A stretch of DNA of 64,000 bases from Caedibacter sp052030685. GTDB lineage: Bacteria > Pseudomonadota > Gammaproteobacteria > Francisellales > Francisellaceae. Each line of letters starts with the position of its first letter. Position 1 is the first letter of the stretch. Where the stretch lies: NCBI RefSeq assembly GCF_052030685.1, contig NZ_JBQAJM010000011.1, positions 14,588-78,587 of the forward strand, in the 5' to 3' direction. The position numbers and the translations under genes are program-made. This document shows positions 33,864 through 43,042 of this stretch, piece after piece. The notes beneath the pieces were generated by a model. It was not told the DNA's origin, did no database searches, and saw only the letters and a list, made by a program, of their open reading frames with translations.

Positions 33864-35738
33864 TTAAATCCCCTCTTTTTCGATAACATGTAAGACTTGT
33901 GCACAAATCCACTCATATATAAATTGAAAACTATGTTTGCCTTTATTGCTAAAGCGCACATGATGTTCTTGTTCAAAGATCCTATTTTTAACATGATCAT
34001 TTGCCTTAATGACTAAAGATAGATCATCAACCAATTGCGCGCTCTTACTCCAAAATCCAAGCATACCATTGCTTTGTAACTGAATACTTAACTTTGGCTT
34101 AGTTTCGGTGACTGGCATCAATTGCGCTAAATGACTGTATACATAACCTTTGGTGACATCCTTTTGCATGCTGAGACTTACCTCACCTGTTTTAAGATAA
34201 GTCTTAAGCGCTTCACTGGCATGTTGCTTAGTCGTTGTTGCTAGAAATGGCTCAACCACCTTTGTGATCTCATTAGCAAGTAACGATACATCCTGTGCAG
34301 TCGTAACATGTAGCTTAACCTCAAGATATGGATATGCCGCACGATAGCCAAGCTCAAGCCCATATTCAGCCGCTAATGGACTTAACATCTTGGCAATATG
34401 CGCCTCTGAGGCACCCAATAATTGCCATCGATAGCGTACCGGCGTGTTATGTAGCTTCAAATGAAGCAGTCTAGGTAAAATCTCTTGATCAAACATCGGC
34501 AAACACTCATGTGGCGGACCGGGCAACATAAATAAATGCTTATTATCGACATTAACATAACAACCATCTGCCGTACCCTGCGCATTAACAAGCACTTCAG
34601 CACCTTGAGGAAAATACGCCTGTTTTTTGTTATTCTCAGACACGGTTGCAAAGCGACTGGAAATGCGCGTGAAAATTCGCTGCCAAGAATCTTCATTAAA
34701 CACTAACGGTTTATTAAAAACTTCGGCAATCGCCTCGCAAGTCTTATCATCTTCGGTAGGGCCCAAACCACCCACAGTAATAACCACATCATGCTCTTGC
34801 AGCAAAAACCGAAGACTTGTTTTGAGCTTCTCCTTGGCATCAAAACAAGTTAGATGTAATCCGGGCTGAAAGCCATGTTCATACAGCTTCTCAGCCAACT
34901 TAGGGGTGTTAGTATTAATAACATCACCGGTAGTAATCTCATCCCCTGTTGCTAAAAAACCAATGCGTTTTACGTCAGATTGTAATACAGTCATACTATC
35001 GATAAACACACTATCAGCGCCATCGCTAAGTAACTTATGAATTTCTTCATCTGCTAGTGAACCAATCGAATAAACCAACACAGTATGAAAAGCTTCTTTT
35101 AACTGGGCAATACGCTCACGATTAAGTACAGCGCTATTAATACCAAGAGCAACACAGCCCCACTGATCAAACTTCCTCTTTGTTTCAGTAAAAATCGTGT
35201 GTTTTTCGCTGTGCCAATCTTTAACTTCAACTAAAAACTCGCAAGCCAGTTTTGTTCTATTTTCTGCCAATTGATCTAAAACATACTCTGAAAAGCTTGA
35301 TAATAAAATGCGTGAATGTAATTGTGGGTAACGCTCAACAAGATCTAGCAAATGTTTAACTAAGCGCGCCTCATAGTCCGCATCAAACTCAGACTTGTCC
35401 TTAATCTCAATATTGGTATATAGATCCGCTTTAGTTGCCATCCAAGCTAAATACTCTTCCATCGTTGGAATCTTAGCATGCACCTCTGGAAAACGATCGT
35501 TTAACACATGAAGCTTACTAATATCAGTCCAAGCTTGACTCGTGAGATCAACGTCTAATCCTGTGAGCTTTTTAGCATTGTTATCATGAAAGATAAAAAG
35601 CATATTATCTGCACTTAGCTGCACATCTAGCTCAATCCAACGCATACCTGCTTGATAGGCCTTTTCAAATGCCAACATGGTATTCTCAGGTGCAACTTTG
35701 TTTGCCCCTCGATGAGCGATAAACTTACTTATCTTCAT
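33864..35738 (-). CDS. Fusion of glycerophosphodiester phosphodiesterase (GDPD) and CinA/MoaB-like domain
   Basis: A 624-residue protein. Residues 1-250 are a GDPD/UgpQ-type TIM barrel: FIAHRGANKVAPENT, MRWIELDVQLSADN and FIFHDNNAKKLTGLD give the catalytic His-Arg-Glu-Asp-His set. Residues about 258-430 are a CinA N-terminal/MoCF domain with IGFLATGDEITTGDVINTN, VITVGGLGPTEDDKTCEA and FMLPGPPHECLPMF. The CinA deamidase domain is absent; the last 180 residues contain a CinA-like middle part and an unrecognised C-terminal domain. GGAG lies about ten nucleotides before the chosen ATG, which overlaps the rmuC stop by 14 nt. Confidence 0.85.
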   Translation of the reverse strand: MKISKFIAHRGANKVAPENTMLAFEKAYQAGMRWIELDVQLSADNMLFIFHDNNAKKLTGLDVDLTSQAWTDISKLHVLNDRFPEVHAKIPTMEEYLAWMATKADLYTNIEIKDKSEFDADYEARLVKHLLDLVERYPQLHSRILLSSFSEYVLDQLAENRTKLACEFLVEVKDWHSEKHTIFTETKRKFDQWGCVALGINSAVLNRERIAQLKEAFHTVLVYSIGSLADEEIHKLLSDGADSVFIDSMTVLQSDVKRIGFLATGDEITTGDVINTNTPKLAEKLYEHGFQPGLHLTCFDAKEKLKTSLRFLLQEHDVVITVGGLGPTEDDKTCEAIAEVFNKPLVFNEDSWQRIFTRISSRFATVSENNKKQAYFPQGAEVLVNAQGTADGCYVNVDNKHLFMLPGPPHECLPMFDQEILPRLLHLKLHNTPVRYRWQLLGASEAHIAKMLSPLAAEYGLELGYRAAYPYLEVKLHVTTAQDVSLLANEITKVVEPFLATTTKQHASEALKTYLKTGEVSLSMQKDVTKGYVYSHLAQLMPVTETKPKLSIQLQSNGMLGFWSKSAQLVDDLSLVIKANDHVKNRIFEQEHHVRFSNKGKHSFQFIYEWICAQVLHVIEKEGI

Positions 35739-37302
35739 GTTGTGACAACTCCAGCTCTGATTGCTCAACAATATCTTGAGGTAATGATTTTTTCATATGC
35801 ACTCCCATGTTTTCGAGTTGCACAGCTTGAGAAATTAAATTCCCTCTGCCTTTGGTTAGCTTGTTCAGCGCACCATCATAAGTCTCTTTTGATTTATCCA
35901 GCTGTTTACCAAGTGTTTCAACATCCTCAACAAAGCCACGGAATTTATCGAGCATCTTGGTCGCGCGATCGGTAATGTCGCTCGCGTTTTTATTTAAGCT
36001 TTCATATTTCCAAGTGTTACGAATCGTGCCCAACGTTGCCAACAAAGTCGTTGGCGTTACGATAATAATGCGCTTTTTAAAGGCTTCTTGAAACAAGCTA
36101 TCATCATGTTGAAATGCCACAACAAATGCCGCCTCTATTGGCATGAACATCAAAATAAAATCCAATGAGTTAACCTGCGATAAACGCTCGTAGTTTTTTG
36201 AAGATAATAGCGCAATATGTTGACGAATGGCTTCAATATGTTTTTTAAGATACTCGTTCTTTGAGCTCTCTGAATCAGCACGCGTGTAGGCATCATAACT
36301 CACCAAGGAAACCTTAGCATCAATGATGACATCTTTGCCATCTGGCAAATGAACAATCGCATCAGGACGCATAATCTTGGCATTATCTTCATCATCACTT
36401 GCTTTGAAGCTTGTCTGCACATCATACTCATGACCTTTACGTAATCCTGATGACTCAAGGACACGCTCAAGTACGACCTCCCCCCAGTCACCTTGCAACT
36501 TCTTATCACCCTTGAGTGCTTTAGTAAGATTTTTTGCCTCTTTATTCATTTCTTGATTCAATTCAAACAACTTGTTAACTTCTTTTTGCAACGAAGCTCG
36601 CTCTTTAGCTTCATTTACATAGACATCATCTACTTTCTTTTTGAACTCATTAATATCATTTTTAAAGGGTTGTAATACTTCCGCTAAATTGACTTTATTC
36701 TGTTTGGCAAACTTCTCACCTTTTTCCTCAAAGATACGATTAGCTAAATTTTCAAACTGCTCGGTTAAACTCTTTTTGGCATTCTCTAACAGTGCAATTT
36801 TTTCCTGTGCATTTTGCTCTTGTGCTTCGATGTGTTTTAAGAGTTTTGAGCGCTCCGCCTGCAGTGATGCTTTTTCCTCGGATAAGCCTTCAATCTTAGC
36901 AGCTAATTCATCATGCTTAGTTGAGAGTTTATTAAGCTCTCCCAGCAGACGCTCACCATCTTTAGTTAACGAATCGATCTTGACTTCATCACTCGCTAGC
37001 TTATTTTTAAGTTTAAGCACTTCTTCACTGCGAATCTCAAATTTTTGTTTCGTCATACTGAGCTCTTGACTTAAGCGCTTTTCTTGTTCTTGATAATGCT
37101 TATGATCCGTTGTCAACACCAAGTTCTGTTGCTGGCTTTGCTGCAATTGATCGTCTTTATCCTGAAGTAACGCTTCAACTTGAGGCAACTGCTGCTCAAG
37201 TTCTTTTAACTTTATTTGTTGTGATTTACTAGAAACTTTGACAAATAAACCCCCAATAATAAGACCCAACATAAAGGCGGCAATGATCAGCGCGATCAAC
37301 AT
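35725..37302 (-). CDS. rmuC: DNA recombination protein RmuC homologue
   Basis: A 525-residue protein with an N-terminal membrane helix (residues 2-20, LIALIIAAFMLGLIIGG), a long coiled coil (about 30-270) and a PD-(D/E)xK nuclease-like RmuC domain with LKGDKKLQGDWGEVVLERVLE near 262-282, HLPDGKDVIIDAKVSLVSYD near 315-334 and FILMFMPIEAAF. RmuC in E. coli limits recombination at inverted repeats. It overlaps the GDPD-CinA gene downstream; an R2 repeat lies 60 nt upstream of its start. Confidence 0.93.
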   Translation of the reverse strand: MLIALIIAAFMLGLIIGGLFVKVSSKSQQIKLKELEQQLPQVEALLQDKDDQLQQSQQQNLVLTTDHKHYQEQEKRLSQELSMTKQKFEIRSEEVLKLKNKLASDEVKIDSLTKDGERLLGELNKLSTKHDELAAKIEGLSEEKASLQAERSKLLKHIEAQEQNAQEKIALLENAKKSLTEQFENLANRIFEEKGEKFAKQNKVNLAEVLQPFKNDINEFKKKVDDVYVNEAKERASLQKEVNKLFELNQEMNKEAKNLTKALKGDKKLQGDWGEVVLERVLESSGLRKGHEYDVQTSFKASDDEDNAKIMRPDAIVHLPDGKDVIIDAKVSLVSYDAYTRADSESSKNEYLKKHIEAIRQHIALLSSKNYERLSQVNSLDFILMFMPIEAAFVVAFQHDDSLFQEAFKKRIIIVTPTTLLATLGTIRNTWKYESLNKNASDITDRATKMLDKFRGFVEDVETLGKQLDKSKETYDGALNKLTKGRGNLISQAVQLENMGVHMKKSLPQDIVEQSELELSQHEDK

Positions 37303-37361
37303 AACTTTTCCCTTTTATTTATAACCACCGCAACTCATTTTAAAGTATTTACGATAGTATA

Positions 37362-37481
37362 GTAATAATTCAAAAATAAGTTGAGATTCAATTACTCCCC
37401 TCACCCGTGCAGCTTAAACTGCACGACCTCTCCCGCAAGGGGAGAGGTACTAACTGACGCAACTTATTCTTGATTCATTAC
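37362..37481 (-). repeat. R2 dispersed palindromic repeat, copy B
   Basis: A 120-bp copy in inverted orientation relative to copies A and C. Ends are GTAATAATTCAAAAATAAGT.. and its imperfect complement. Internal stems are CCTCTCCC..GCAAGGGGAGAGG and GTGCAGCTTAAACTGCAC. It lies between rmuC and the toxin gene. Confidence 0.85.
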
Positions 37482-37569
37482 ATATGCTTTAACAATTTGG
37501 GCTATATCATGCCATAAAATTGATGCTACCGCTTGTAAATATCACAGGAAACTGTCAAAGGTAATTTAT

Positions 37570-37842
37570 TTAACCAAATAACTCAGCATGACTGCCTATC
37601 GCAACCAAGGTGATGCTGTCCCTTTCGACTTTAATGTACATCAAAAGATCATCTGGAAATAAATGTAACTCCCTAATTCCTTTAAAGTTTCCTGATAATT
37701 CATGATCTTTGTATTTCATAGGCAAAACCTTCTCATGTATTAGTAGTTCAACGACTTCCTCTAATTCACTCAGTACCTTTTGCTTATGACGATATTTTTT
37801 AAGCGCTTTTTTGAATTCCTTCTTTTGATATAACTTAAGCAC
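37570..37842 (-). CDS. YafQ-family (RelE/ParE superfamily) mRNA interferase toxin
   Basis: A 90-residue toxin of a type II toxin-antitoxin pair. YafQ-family features are YKDHELSGNFKGIRELHLFPDDLLMYIKV and GSHAELF, retaining the His of KDH, the His of ELH, the Asp of PDD and the His of GSH that make the ribonuclease site. The position usually holding Arg just before GxH is Ala here (LVAIGSH), and the PDW tryptophan is Asp. It begins with GTG, overlapping the antitoxin end by eight nucleotides. The substitutions could lower activity. Confidence 0.85.
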   Translation of the reverse strand: MLKLYQKKEFKKALKKYRHKQKVLSELEEVVELLIHEKVLPMKYKDHELSGNFKGIRELHLFPDDLLMYIKVERDSITLVAIGSHAELFG

Positions 37843-38065
37843 CTTTCAGCGCCTTAATTTGTGCTTTAAAAGCAGCTAGCGTAATTTCTTCGCTTTCAGA
37901 TTCCAACGCCTTTTCCAGCAATGTCTTCTTAGAATTAGTTCGTTCCATAAAATCCTTAATGGCGTATCTTGCATAAGAACTAACAGACAGTCCCATTTTT
38001 TGCGCCTGAACATGAATCGCTTTATTTAAACTTTCATCGACTGTAACTTGAATTTTTCCACTCAT
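37835..38065 (-). CDS. RelB/DinJ-family antitoxin
   Basis: A 76-residue ribbon-helix-helix protein, KIQVTVDESLNKAIHVQAQKMGLSVSSYARYAIKDFM, followed by an acidic tail that would wrap the toxin. It is the upstream partner of the YafQ-type toxin, with an 8-nt overlap. RelB/DinJ antitoxins repress their own promoter with the toxin as co-repressor. The pair is flanked by upp and an R2 repeat. Confidence 0.87.
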   Translation of the reverse strand: MSGKIQVTVDESLNKAIHVQAQKMGLSVSSYARYAIKDFMERTNSKKTLLEKALESESEEITLAAFKAQIKALKGA

Positions 38066-38175
38066 AACAACACCTTTAGATTCAATAAAACATCTTTGTG
38101 ATTCATTTTAGCATAATTATTGACGCACAATACTGACTCCTCGCAACAAACCAATAACTTTATTACTGACACAAC

Positions 38176-38802
38176 TTAAAGTGTTCCAAAAATTTTATCA
38201 CCTGCATCACCTAAACCAGGAATAATATACGCATTTTCATTTAAGCACTTATCAATTGATGCCGTGTAAAGCTCAACCTCAGGGTGGGCTTTTTCTAAGG
38301 CCGCAACACCCTCAGGAGCCGCTAAAAATGTAACGACAATAAATCGCTTACATCCTTTTGATTTAAGCATTGAAATGGCCTTAATCATTGAACCAGCCGT
38401 TGCAAGCATCGGATCTAGAATAACCGTAGTACGTCTATTAAGATCAGTGCATGATTTAAAATAATACTCGCGTGGTTTGGCAGTATTTTCATCACGCTCG
38501 ACACCGATCATTGTCACGGGTGCATTAGGTAGTAAAGATAATGCACCATCTAACATGCCAAGTCCGGCACGCAATATTGGGCAAAAAGTTGGTAGTGGTT
38601 TTTTAAGCATAGGTACTGCAAGTGATCCTTGCCAATGCTCAATAATCTCCTCTTCAACCATTAGATCACTTAATGCTTCATAACATAACAGCATGGCAAG
38701 CTCACTGGTGATCATTCTAAAGTCACGACTTGAAGTCGATTCATCCCTTAATAGGCTTAATTTATGCTGAACAATGGGATGTATGATTTCATGGGTTTTC
38801 AT
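38176..38802 (-). CDS. upp: Uracil phosphoribosyltransferase
   Basis: Upp salvages uracil to UMP with PRPP. The 208-residue product equals the E. coli length; the PRPP loop reads VILDPMLATAGSM near residues 128-140, and TFLAAPEGV plus the C-terminal YIIPGLGDAGDKIFGT are uracil-binding signatures. Its ATG overlaps the methyltransferase stop (ATGA), implying coupling to that gene. Confidence 0.96.
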   Translation of the reverse strand: MKTHEIIHPIVQHKLSLLRDESTSSRDFRMITSELAMLLCYEALSDLMVEEEIIEHWQGSLAVPMLKKPLPTFCPILRAGLGMLDGALSLLPNAPVTMIGVERDENTAKPREYYFKSCTDLNRRTTVILDPMLATAGSMIKAISMLKSKGCKRFIVVTFLAAPEGVAALEKAHPEVELYTASIDKCLNENAYIIPGLGDAGDKIFGTL

Positions 38803-39584
38803 TGTTTGGTTTTCCTGCTTACAAAACGTCTTAATAACAAACTCTCTTGTGCAAAAGCCTGTGAAATCCAGCCATAGGCTTCAATACATTCTTGATATTC
38901 TTCTTTACTATGCGTTGCTAGAAATTGCTGTTTTATTGCTTGTTGCTGCAAACGTATCACAACATCTGCATTATATTGCGCATACTCTTTATTTTCACCT
39001 GTCATTGACTCGACTAAAAACCCCGCTTTTGTCAATACGTCAACATATTGGGTCATTGTCGTTGGATAAAGCGTTAACCCTTCAAGCTCACACATTTTAT
39101 CTACAAGCTCGCCAAACCCAATACCGTCTGGGCTTAACCAATCATTCACAATAAACAGTCCATCTTTTTTACAAACACGATGTATCTCTGTAAATAATGG
39201 TAGTTTATTATCCAAATGCACCAATACACCTTTGGAAAATATCAGATCAAAACTTAGCTTGGCAAAGGGCAAAACATCAGGATTTTCTAGGTGGTAAAAG
39301 TGCGTGTTTGGTTTCTTATAATGTTTGTTTGCATGTTTAACCATATCCTTATTAATTTCAACACCATGATAATCAATACTTGGATATTTACTTGAAATAT
39401 ACTGCGCCAAACCACCTTGACCAAAACCAATTTCTAATACTTTTTTATTGTGTAAATCCACACCTGAAAACAGCTGATCAATAGCCTCACTCCCACCTTC
39501 TGACATCATGCCCTCACCATAACAAAGCTCAAGTAGCGAGCAATATTCTTGCGGGTATTCATCGATAATTTTCTGATAATCCAT
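38799..39584 (-). CDS. SAM-dependent methyltransferase, phosphoethanolamine-methyltransferase-like
   Basis: A 261-262 residue class I methyltransferase. The SAM site is VLEIGFGQGGLAQYIS, followed by an acidic strand end (YHGVEINKDM). The preceding LCYGEGMMSEGGSEAIDQL resembles the block before the SAM site of phosphoethanolamine N-methyltransferases (FGEGFVSTGG type). FSKGVLVHLDNK and VNDWLSPDGIG fit the same group. The actual substrate is unknown. Two ATG codons (39587, 39584) are possible; AGGA is better spaced for 39584. It precedes and overlaps upp. Confidence 0.72.
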   Translation of the reverse strand: MDYQKIIDEYPQEYCSLLELCYGEGMMSEGGSEAIDQLFSGVDLHNKKVLEIGFGQGGLAQYISSKYPSIDYHGVEINKDMVKHANKHYKKPNTHFYHLENPDVLPFAKLSFDLIFSKGVLVHLDNKLPLFTEIHRVCKKDGLFIVNDWLSPDGIGFGELVDKMCELEGLTLYPTTMTQYVDVLTKAGFLVESMTGENKEYAQYNADVVIRLQQQAIKQQFLATHSKEEYQECIEAYGWISQAFAQESLLLRRFVSRKTKQ

Positions 39585-39606
39585 CATTTATCCTATGGTC
39601 TAAGAT

Positions 39607-40434
39607 CTAAAACGGACAGCTTGCCTTCACTGCAGGATATTGCGCTTTTAAAGCATCTTGATACCAATGATTGAAGTCTTTTTTATGATGCTTGTAAAAG
39701 CTATTCATTTTCTTGATTAACCACTTACCATCTTTGGTTTTGTTAGTCATAAAGACTTTCTGGCTAACTTTATTACCTGCGATAGAACTTAGATCAAACT
39801 TAAGCCCATTATCACTTAATAAACTGTCTTGCATATCCGCGCGATATTGCACTTCAATTTTGTCCGTAAACATCACAAGTTTCTTTTGAGGATACTTATT
39901 CAAACATGCATACACTTCGGCATTAGTTGGCAGAATTTTCACCTCGGCATTACGAATATAGCTCTCAGCAAAAGGCTGATTGGTGCCACCTTTATTCTCA
40001 ACAACGGTTACACCTTTTTGATCAATGCTTGCAAGATTTTTAAACGTAGATTCATTTGCTTTAGAAAACACAGGGGCTTTTTGGTTCGACAGCACACCCG
40101 TTGATAAATAAAACATTTTTGCACGTTTAGGGGTATAAGTAATACCTCCCATTGCGATATCGCATTTTGTTTTAAGATCATCACTTAGTGTTGACCATGT
40201 ACTATGCACAAATTCAACTTTACGCTTAATCTTATGCGCAAACTCTTTTGCGACAGTGATTGCAAAGCCTTTGTACTCTCCCGTATTTGCATCATATGAT
40301 GTCAATGGCGGATAATCACCTGTGGTACAAACACGCAATAGCTTTTGGTTAGCTAACGCACTATTGCTAAATAAAACCATTGCTGTTGCTGCACAACTTG
40401 TAAAAATGATTTTTTTAATTCTTTGAACTTGCAT
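39607..40434 (-). CDS. Periplasmic solute-binding protein (SBP_bac_3 type; possibly cyclohexadienyl dehydratase-like)
   Basis: A 275-residue protein with a signal peptide ending SNSALA-NQ. The fold signature is LRVCTTGDYPPLTSYDANTGEYKGFAITVAKEF in segments, then CDIAMGGITYTPKRAKMFYLS, typical of family 3 binding proteins. The GGIT.T..RA.....S pattern is shared with PheC-type cyclohexadienyl dehydratases, so an enzymatic role is possible. No ABC permease or ATPase is adjacent. AGGAG is seven nucleotides before ATG 40434; an upstream in-frame ATG is rejected since it would contain this ribosome-binding site. It follows thiDE by 45 nt and may be carried on the thi transcript. Confidence 0.75.
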   Translation of the reverse strand: MQVQRIKKIIFTSCAATAMVLFSNSALANQKLLRVCTTGDYPPLTSYDANTGEYKGFAITVAKEFAHKIKRKVEFVHSTWSTLSDDLKTKCDIAMGGITYTPKRAKMFYLSTGVLSNQKAPVFSKANESTFKNLASIDQKGVTVVENKGGTNQPFAESYIRNAEVKILPTNAEVYACLNKYPQKKLVMFTDKIEVQYRADMQDSLLSDNGLKFDLSSIAGNKVSQKVFMTNKTKDGKWLIKKMNSFYKHHKKDFNHWYQDALKAQYPAVKASCPF

Positions 40435-40479
40435 TATGTGCTCCTGATATGCCATTTCCATCTTTATTAACGCATGTCA

Positions 40480-41994
40480 TCATATACTACATTCAATACG
40501 ATTTCCCAGTGCTATCTGCTCAAAGTCTTGCGCTGTTGCCACTGCTTTTTGCACATCTTGAGCTTTAGTTATATAGCTCACAACCGCAACACCATCGACA
40601 CCACACTGCCATACATCAAGCATTTGTGGCTCAAAGATTCCACCAATCGCGACAAGTGGTGTTTCTTGACAGAGCTTGCGCCAAAGACGTAATTTATCTA
40701 ATCCTTGCTCGTTAAATTTCATCTCTTTGGTCGTTGTCGAGTAAATGGGACCTAATGCAATATATGAAGGCTTAAGTGTTAATGCGCGCGCTAATTCAAT
40801 ATAATTATGCGTACTAATTCCTAGATGCAGACCTGCTTTTGCAATCTCATGCAAATTGGCAGTATCGAGATCCTCTTGTCCTAGGTGCACACCAAAGCAT
40901 CCATATTTAATTGCTAACTGCCAATGATCATTAATAAACAAAGATAAATCATAGGCTTTAGCAACACCATTTGCTTTTTTAATTTGAGTTTCCAACTCAT
41001 CTGGGGATAAGTCTTTGAGTCGCAATTGAATGGCTCTAACACCTAATATCGCTAGTTTCTCCAACCAATCAACATGATCAACAACTGGATAAAAGCCTAT
41101 TGCATGAGGCATTTGTGGAAAGTTCACTTTTTCAAATGTATGATGCCAAACCTTTGGTAAATAACACACATCATCCATTACACCTTGAGCATAATAACTC
41201 AAATGCTTAACATCTAGCTGTGATAAATCATTGACGGCGCTATCCATTTGTTGTGATAGATGATATTTAGCAATACATATCGCTTCAGTTATGTTTTCAC
41301 CTTGCGCGACAAGGGCTGCAATACTACTTGCCAAGGCACAACCTGTCCCACGTATATCTCCCACATAGAGCGCTTTGCTTTGATAATGCACACCTTCTTG
41401 AGATGCAAGTGTCAAGTAGTCACATCCTTTTTGATCTTCTGATAAAGCATGCCCGCCTTTTAGTAAAACATGCTTTATTCCATATGAGGATTTTAATGTG
41501 TTCGTAACCTCAACAGGCGATTTTTGATGGATATTCCCGTCATTTAATAAAATAGCCGCTTCAGGTAGATTTGGTGTTAACAGATAACACAGTGGCAATA
41601 GTTGCTGCTTTAATACGTTTACGACCTCTGTGCTCATTACATTACCACCTGAGCTTGTCATTAGCACTGGATCACAGATATATTTCACCTGCCGATTGTC
41701 TTGCAAAAATTTGCTTAGCATCTCAATTTGAGCAATTGAAGCTAGCACGCCACTTTTAATCACTTGCGGTTTATGCGTATTAACAACAGCTGTAAATTGC
41801 TCATAAAAGATAGCATCATCGACGGCATTGAGCATCATAAAATCACTGTCATTTTGCACCGTATTTGCTGATATTACCGCAGCACAATCTACCTTAAAAT
41901 AGTTGGCTACTTTGATATCTTGCAACACACCGGCGTGTGCTGTTGGATCAATTCCGCCAATGACTAAAAGGCTCGCATTATTATTTTTCATCAT
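40480..41994 (-). CDS. thiDE: Bifunctional HMP(-P) kinase ThiD / thiamine-phosphate synthase ThiE
   Basis: A 504-residue fusion. Residues 1-260 are ThiD-like (LVIGGIDPTAHAGVLQDIK, VTNTLKSSYGIKHVLLKGG, GDIRGTGCALASSIAALV with the anion-hole GTGC). Residues about 280-500 are ThiE-like (IQLRLKDLSPDEL, FINDHWQLA, GVHLGQEDL, IALGPIYSTTTKEM, LVAIGGI). The fused enzyme phosphorylates hydroxymethylpyrimidine and couples it to the thiazole to form thiamine phosphate. The start overlaps the DUF523 gene stop by one nucleotide. Confidence 0.93.
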   Translation of the reverse strand: MMKNNNASLLVIGGIDPTAHAGVLQDIKVANYFKVDCAAVISANTVQNDSDFMMLNAVDDAIFYEQFTAVVNTHKPQVIKSGVLASIAQIEMLSKFLQDNRQVKYICDPVLMTSSGGNVMSTEVVNVLKQQLLPLCYLLTPNLPEAAILLNDGNIHQKSPVEVTNTLKSSYGIKHVLLKGGHALSEDQKGCDYLTLASQEGVHYQSKALYVGDIRGTGCALASSIAALVAQGENITEAICIAKYHLSQQMDSAVNDLSQLDVKHLSYYAQGVMDDVCYLPKVWHHTFEKVNFPQMPHAIGFYPVVDHVDWLEKLAILGVRAIQLRLKDLSPDELETQIKKANGVAKAYDLSLFINDHWQLAIKYGCFGVHLGQEDLDTANLHEIAKAGLHLGISTHNYIELARALTLKPSYIALGPIYSTTTKEMKFNEQGLDKLRLWRKLCQETPLVAIGGIFEPQMLDVWQCGVDGVAVVSYITKAQDVQKAVATAQDFEQIALGNRIECSI

Positions 41995-42968
41995 TACATT
42001 TTACTCATTAACCCCAAAGACTCTGGATATAAATTTAAATAACTTTGTTGCGCTAAAAACTCAATATCATAACGCTTAAGGTAGTGTTTAATAATTTCAA
42101 CGGGTACTGCTAATGGCAAAATGCCTAAATGATACTGTTTAATTTTATGTTGCAAATCATCACGCTCTTGCTTTGAAATCAATTTGTTAATTTCACGCAA
42201 CATACGCTGCAAAATCGTATGATGTTTACCACGTGTTGCCACGCGTTGAAGCGCCATCAAGAACATTTCATAATAGCTCTTCTTAACCAATTCAAAGTTT
42301 TGCCGATGCGCATTAGCAAGCAAGCGACCTAGCGCTTTTTGCAAATTAGGATGATGTAAACGTAAGATAATTTTATGACGTGTGTGGAAAGCCATCAGTT
42401 CATTAATGCTTTGAGCGTGTAATACCTCATTTTTGAGTTGTCTGGTCAACAACACACGCTTGATAAAGTGCTCCTTCAAATACGGATCATTTAAGCGACC
42501 TTCATCTTCAATCGGCAAAAGTGGGAAATGCTTTTTAATAGTTGCCACAAAAAAGCCATCTGCTTTATTGTGAATAATCCCATGCTTATCATTGTAAAGT
42601 TTAACGCTACCGTTGCCACAACTGGGTGAGGACTTTTTTAAAATAAAGCCATCACTATCTTGTAGACTTGATATAACTTTATCAACTCCTTGTTGCAATT
42701 GCGCGCTGACATCTGTCACTTGATCATGTTTCACTGCCGCGACTTTATCATTATCTTTCAACTCAAGATAAATAGGCTCACGCGGCACACCAAAACCTGC
42801 TGACATCTCTGGACAAACAGGCTGATAATCAAAAACAAGTGCTAATTCTTCCGTAATCATTTTCTTATGCGAATTAGCATCATTAAAACGAACATTATTA
42901 CCTAAAAGGCAGCTTGAGACTGCAATCATTGGTTTACTTCTTACTTGCGTTTCCTTCGTATTTGGCAT
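41994..42968 (-). CDS. DUF523/DUF1722 (YbgA-like) protein within the thiamine operon
   Basis: A 324-residue two-domain protein. Residues 10-155 are DUF523, with cysteines in IAVSSCLLGNNVRF and KKSSPSCGNGSVKLY, and CPEMSAGFGVPRE. Residues about 185-310 are DUF1722 (YbgA), helical, with LMAFHTRHKIILRLHHP and HILQRMLREI-like segments. YbgA often neighbours photolyase genes, and its biochemistry is not settled. AGGAG lies six to seven nucleotides before ATG 42968. It sits between thiG and thiDE and overlaps thiDE by one nucleotide, so it should be TPP-controlled here, an atypical context. Confidence 0.85.
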   Translation of the reverse strand: MPNTKETQVRSKPMIAVSSCLLGNNVRFNDANSHKKMITEELALVFDYQPVCPEMSAGFGVPREPIYLELKDNDKVAAVKHDQVTDVSAQLQQGVDKVISSLQDSDGFILKKSSPSCGNGSVKLYNDKHGIIHNKADGFFVATIKKHFPLLPIEDEGRLNDPYLKEHFIKRVLLTRQLKNEVLHAQSINELMAFHTRHKIILRLHHPNLQKALGRLLANAHRQNFELVKKSYYEMFLMALQRVATRGKHHTILQRMLREINKLISKQERDDLQHKIKQYHLGILPLAVPVEIIKHYLKRYDIEFLAQQSYLNLYPESLGLMSKM

Positions 42969-43042
42969 ATTTACTCCTTGCAATCTAAACGGTCAAAATG
43001 CTTATCGTGAGCACAAAATCACATAACACAATATAGCTTAAC

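Noticed and set aside
39607..40434. ThiY/ThiB-type thiamine precursor-binding protein, because it follows the thi operon
   Set aside because: The motifs are those of amino-acid-type family 3 binding proteins (GGIT.T..RA), not of thiamine or HMP binders.
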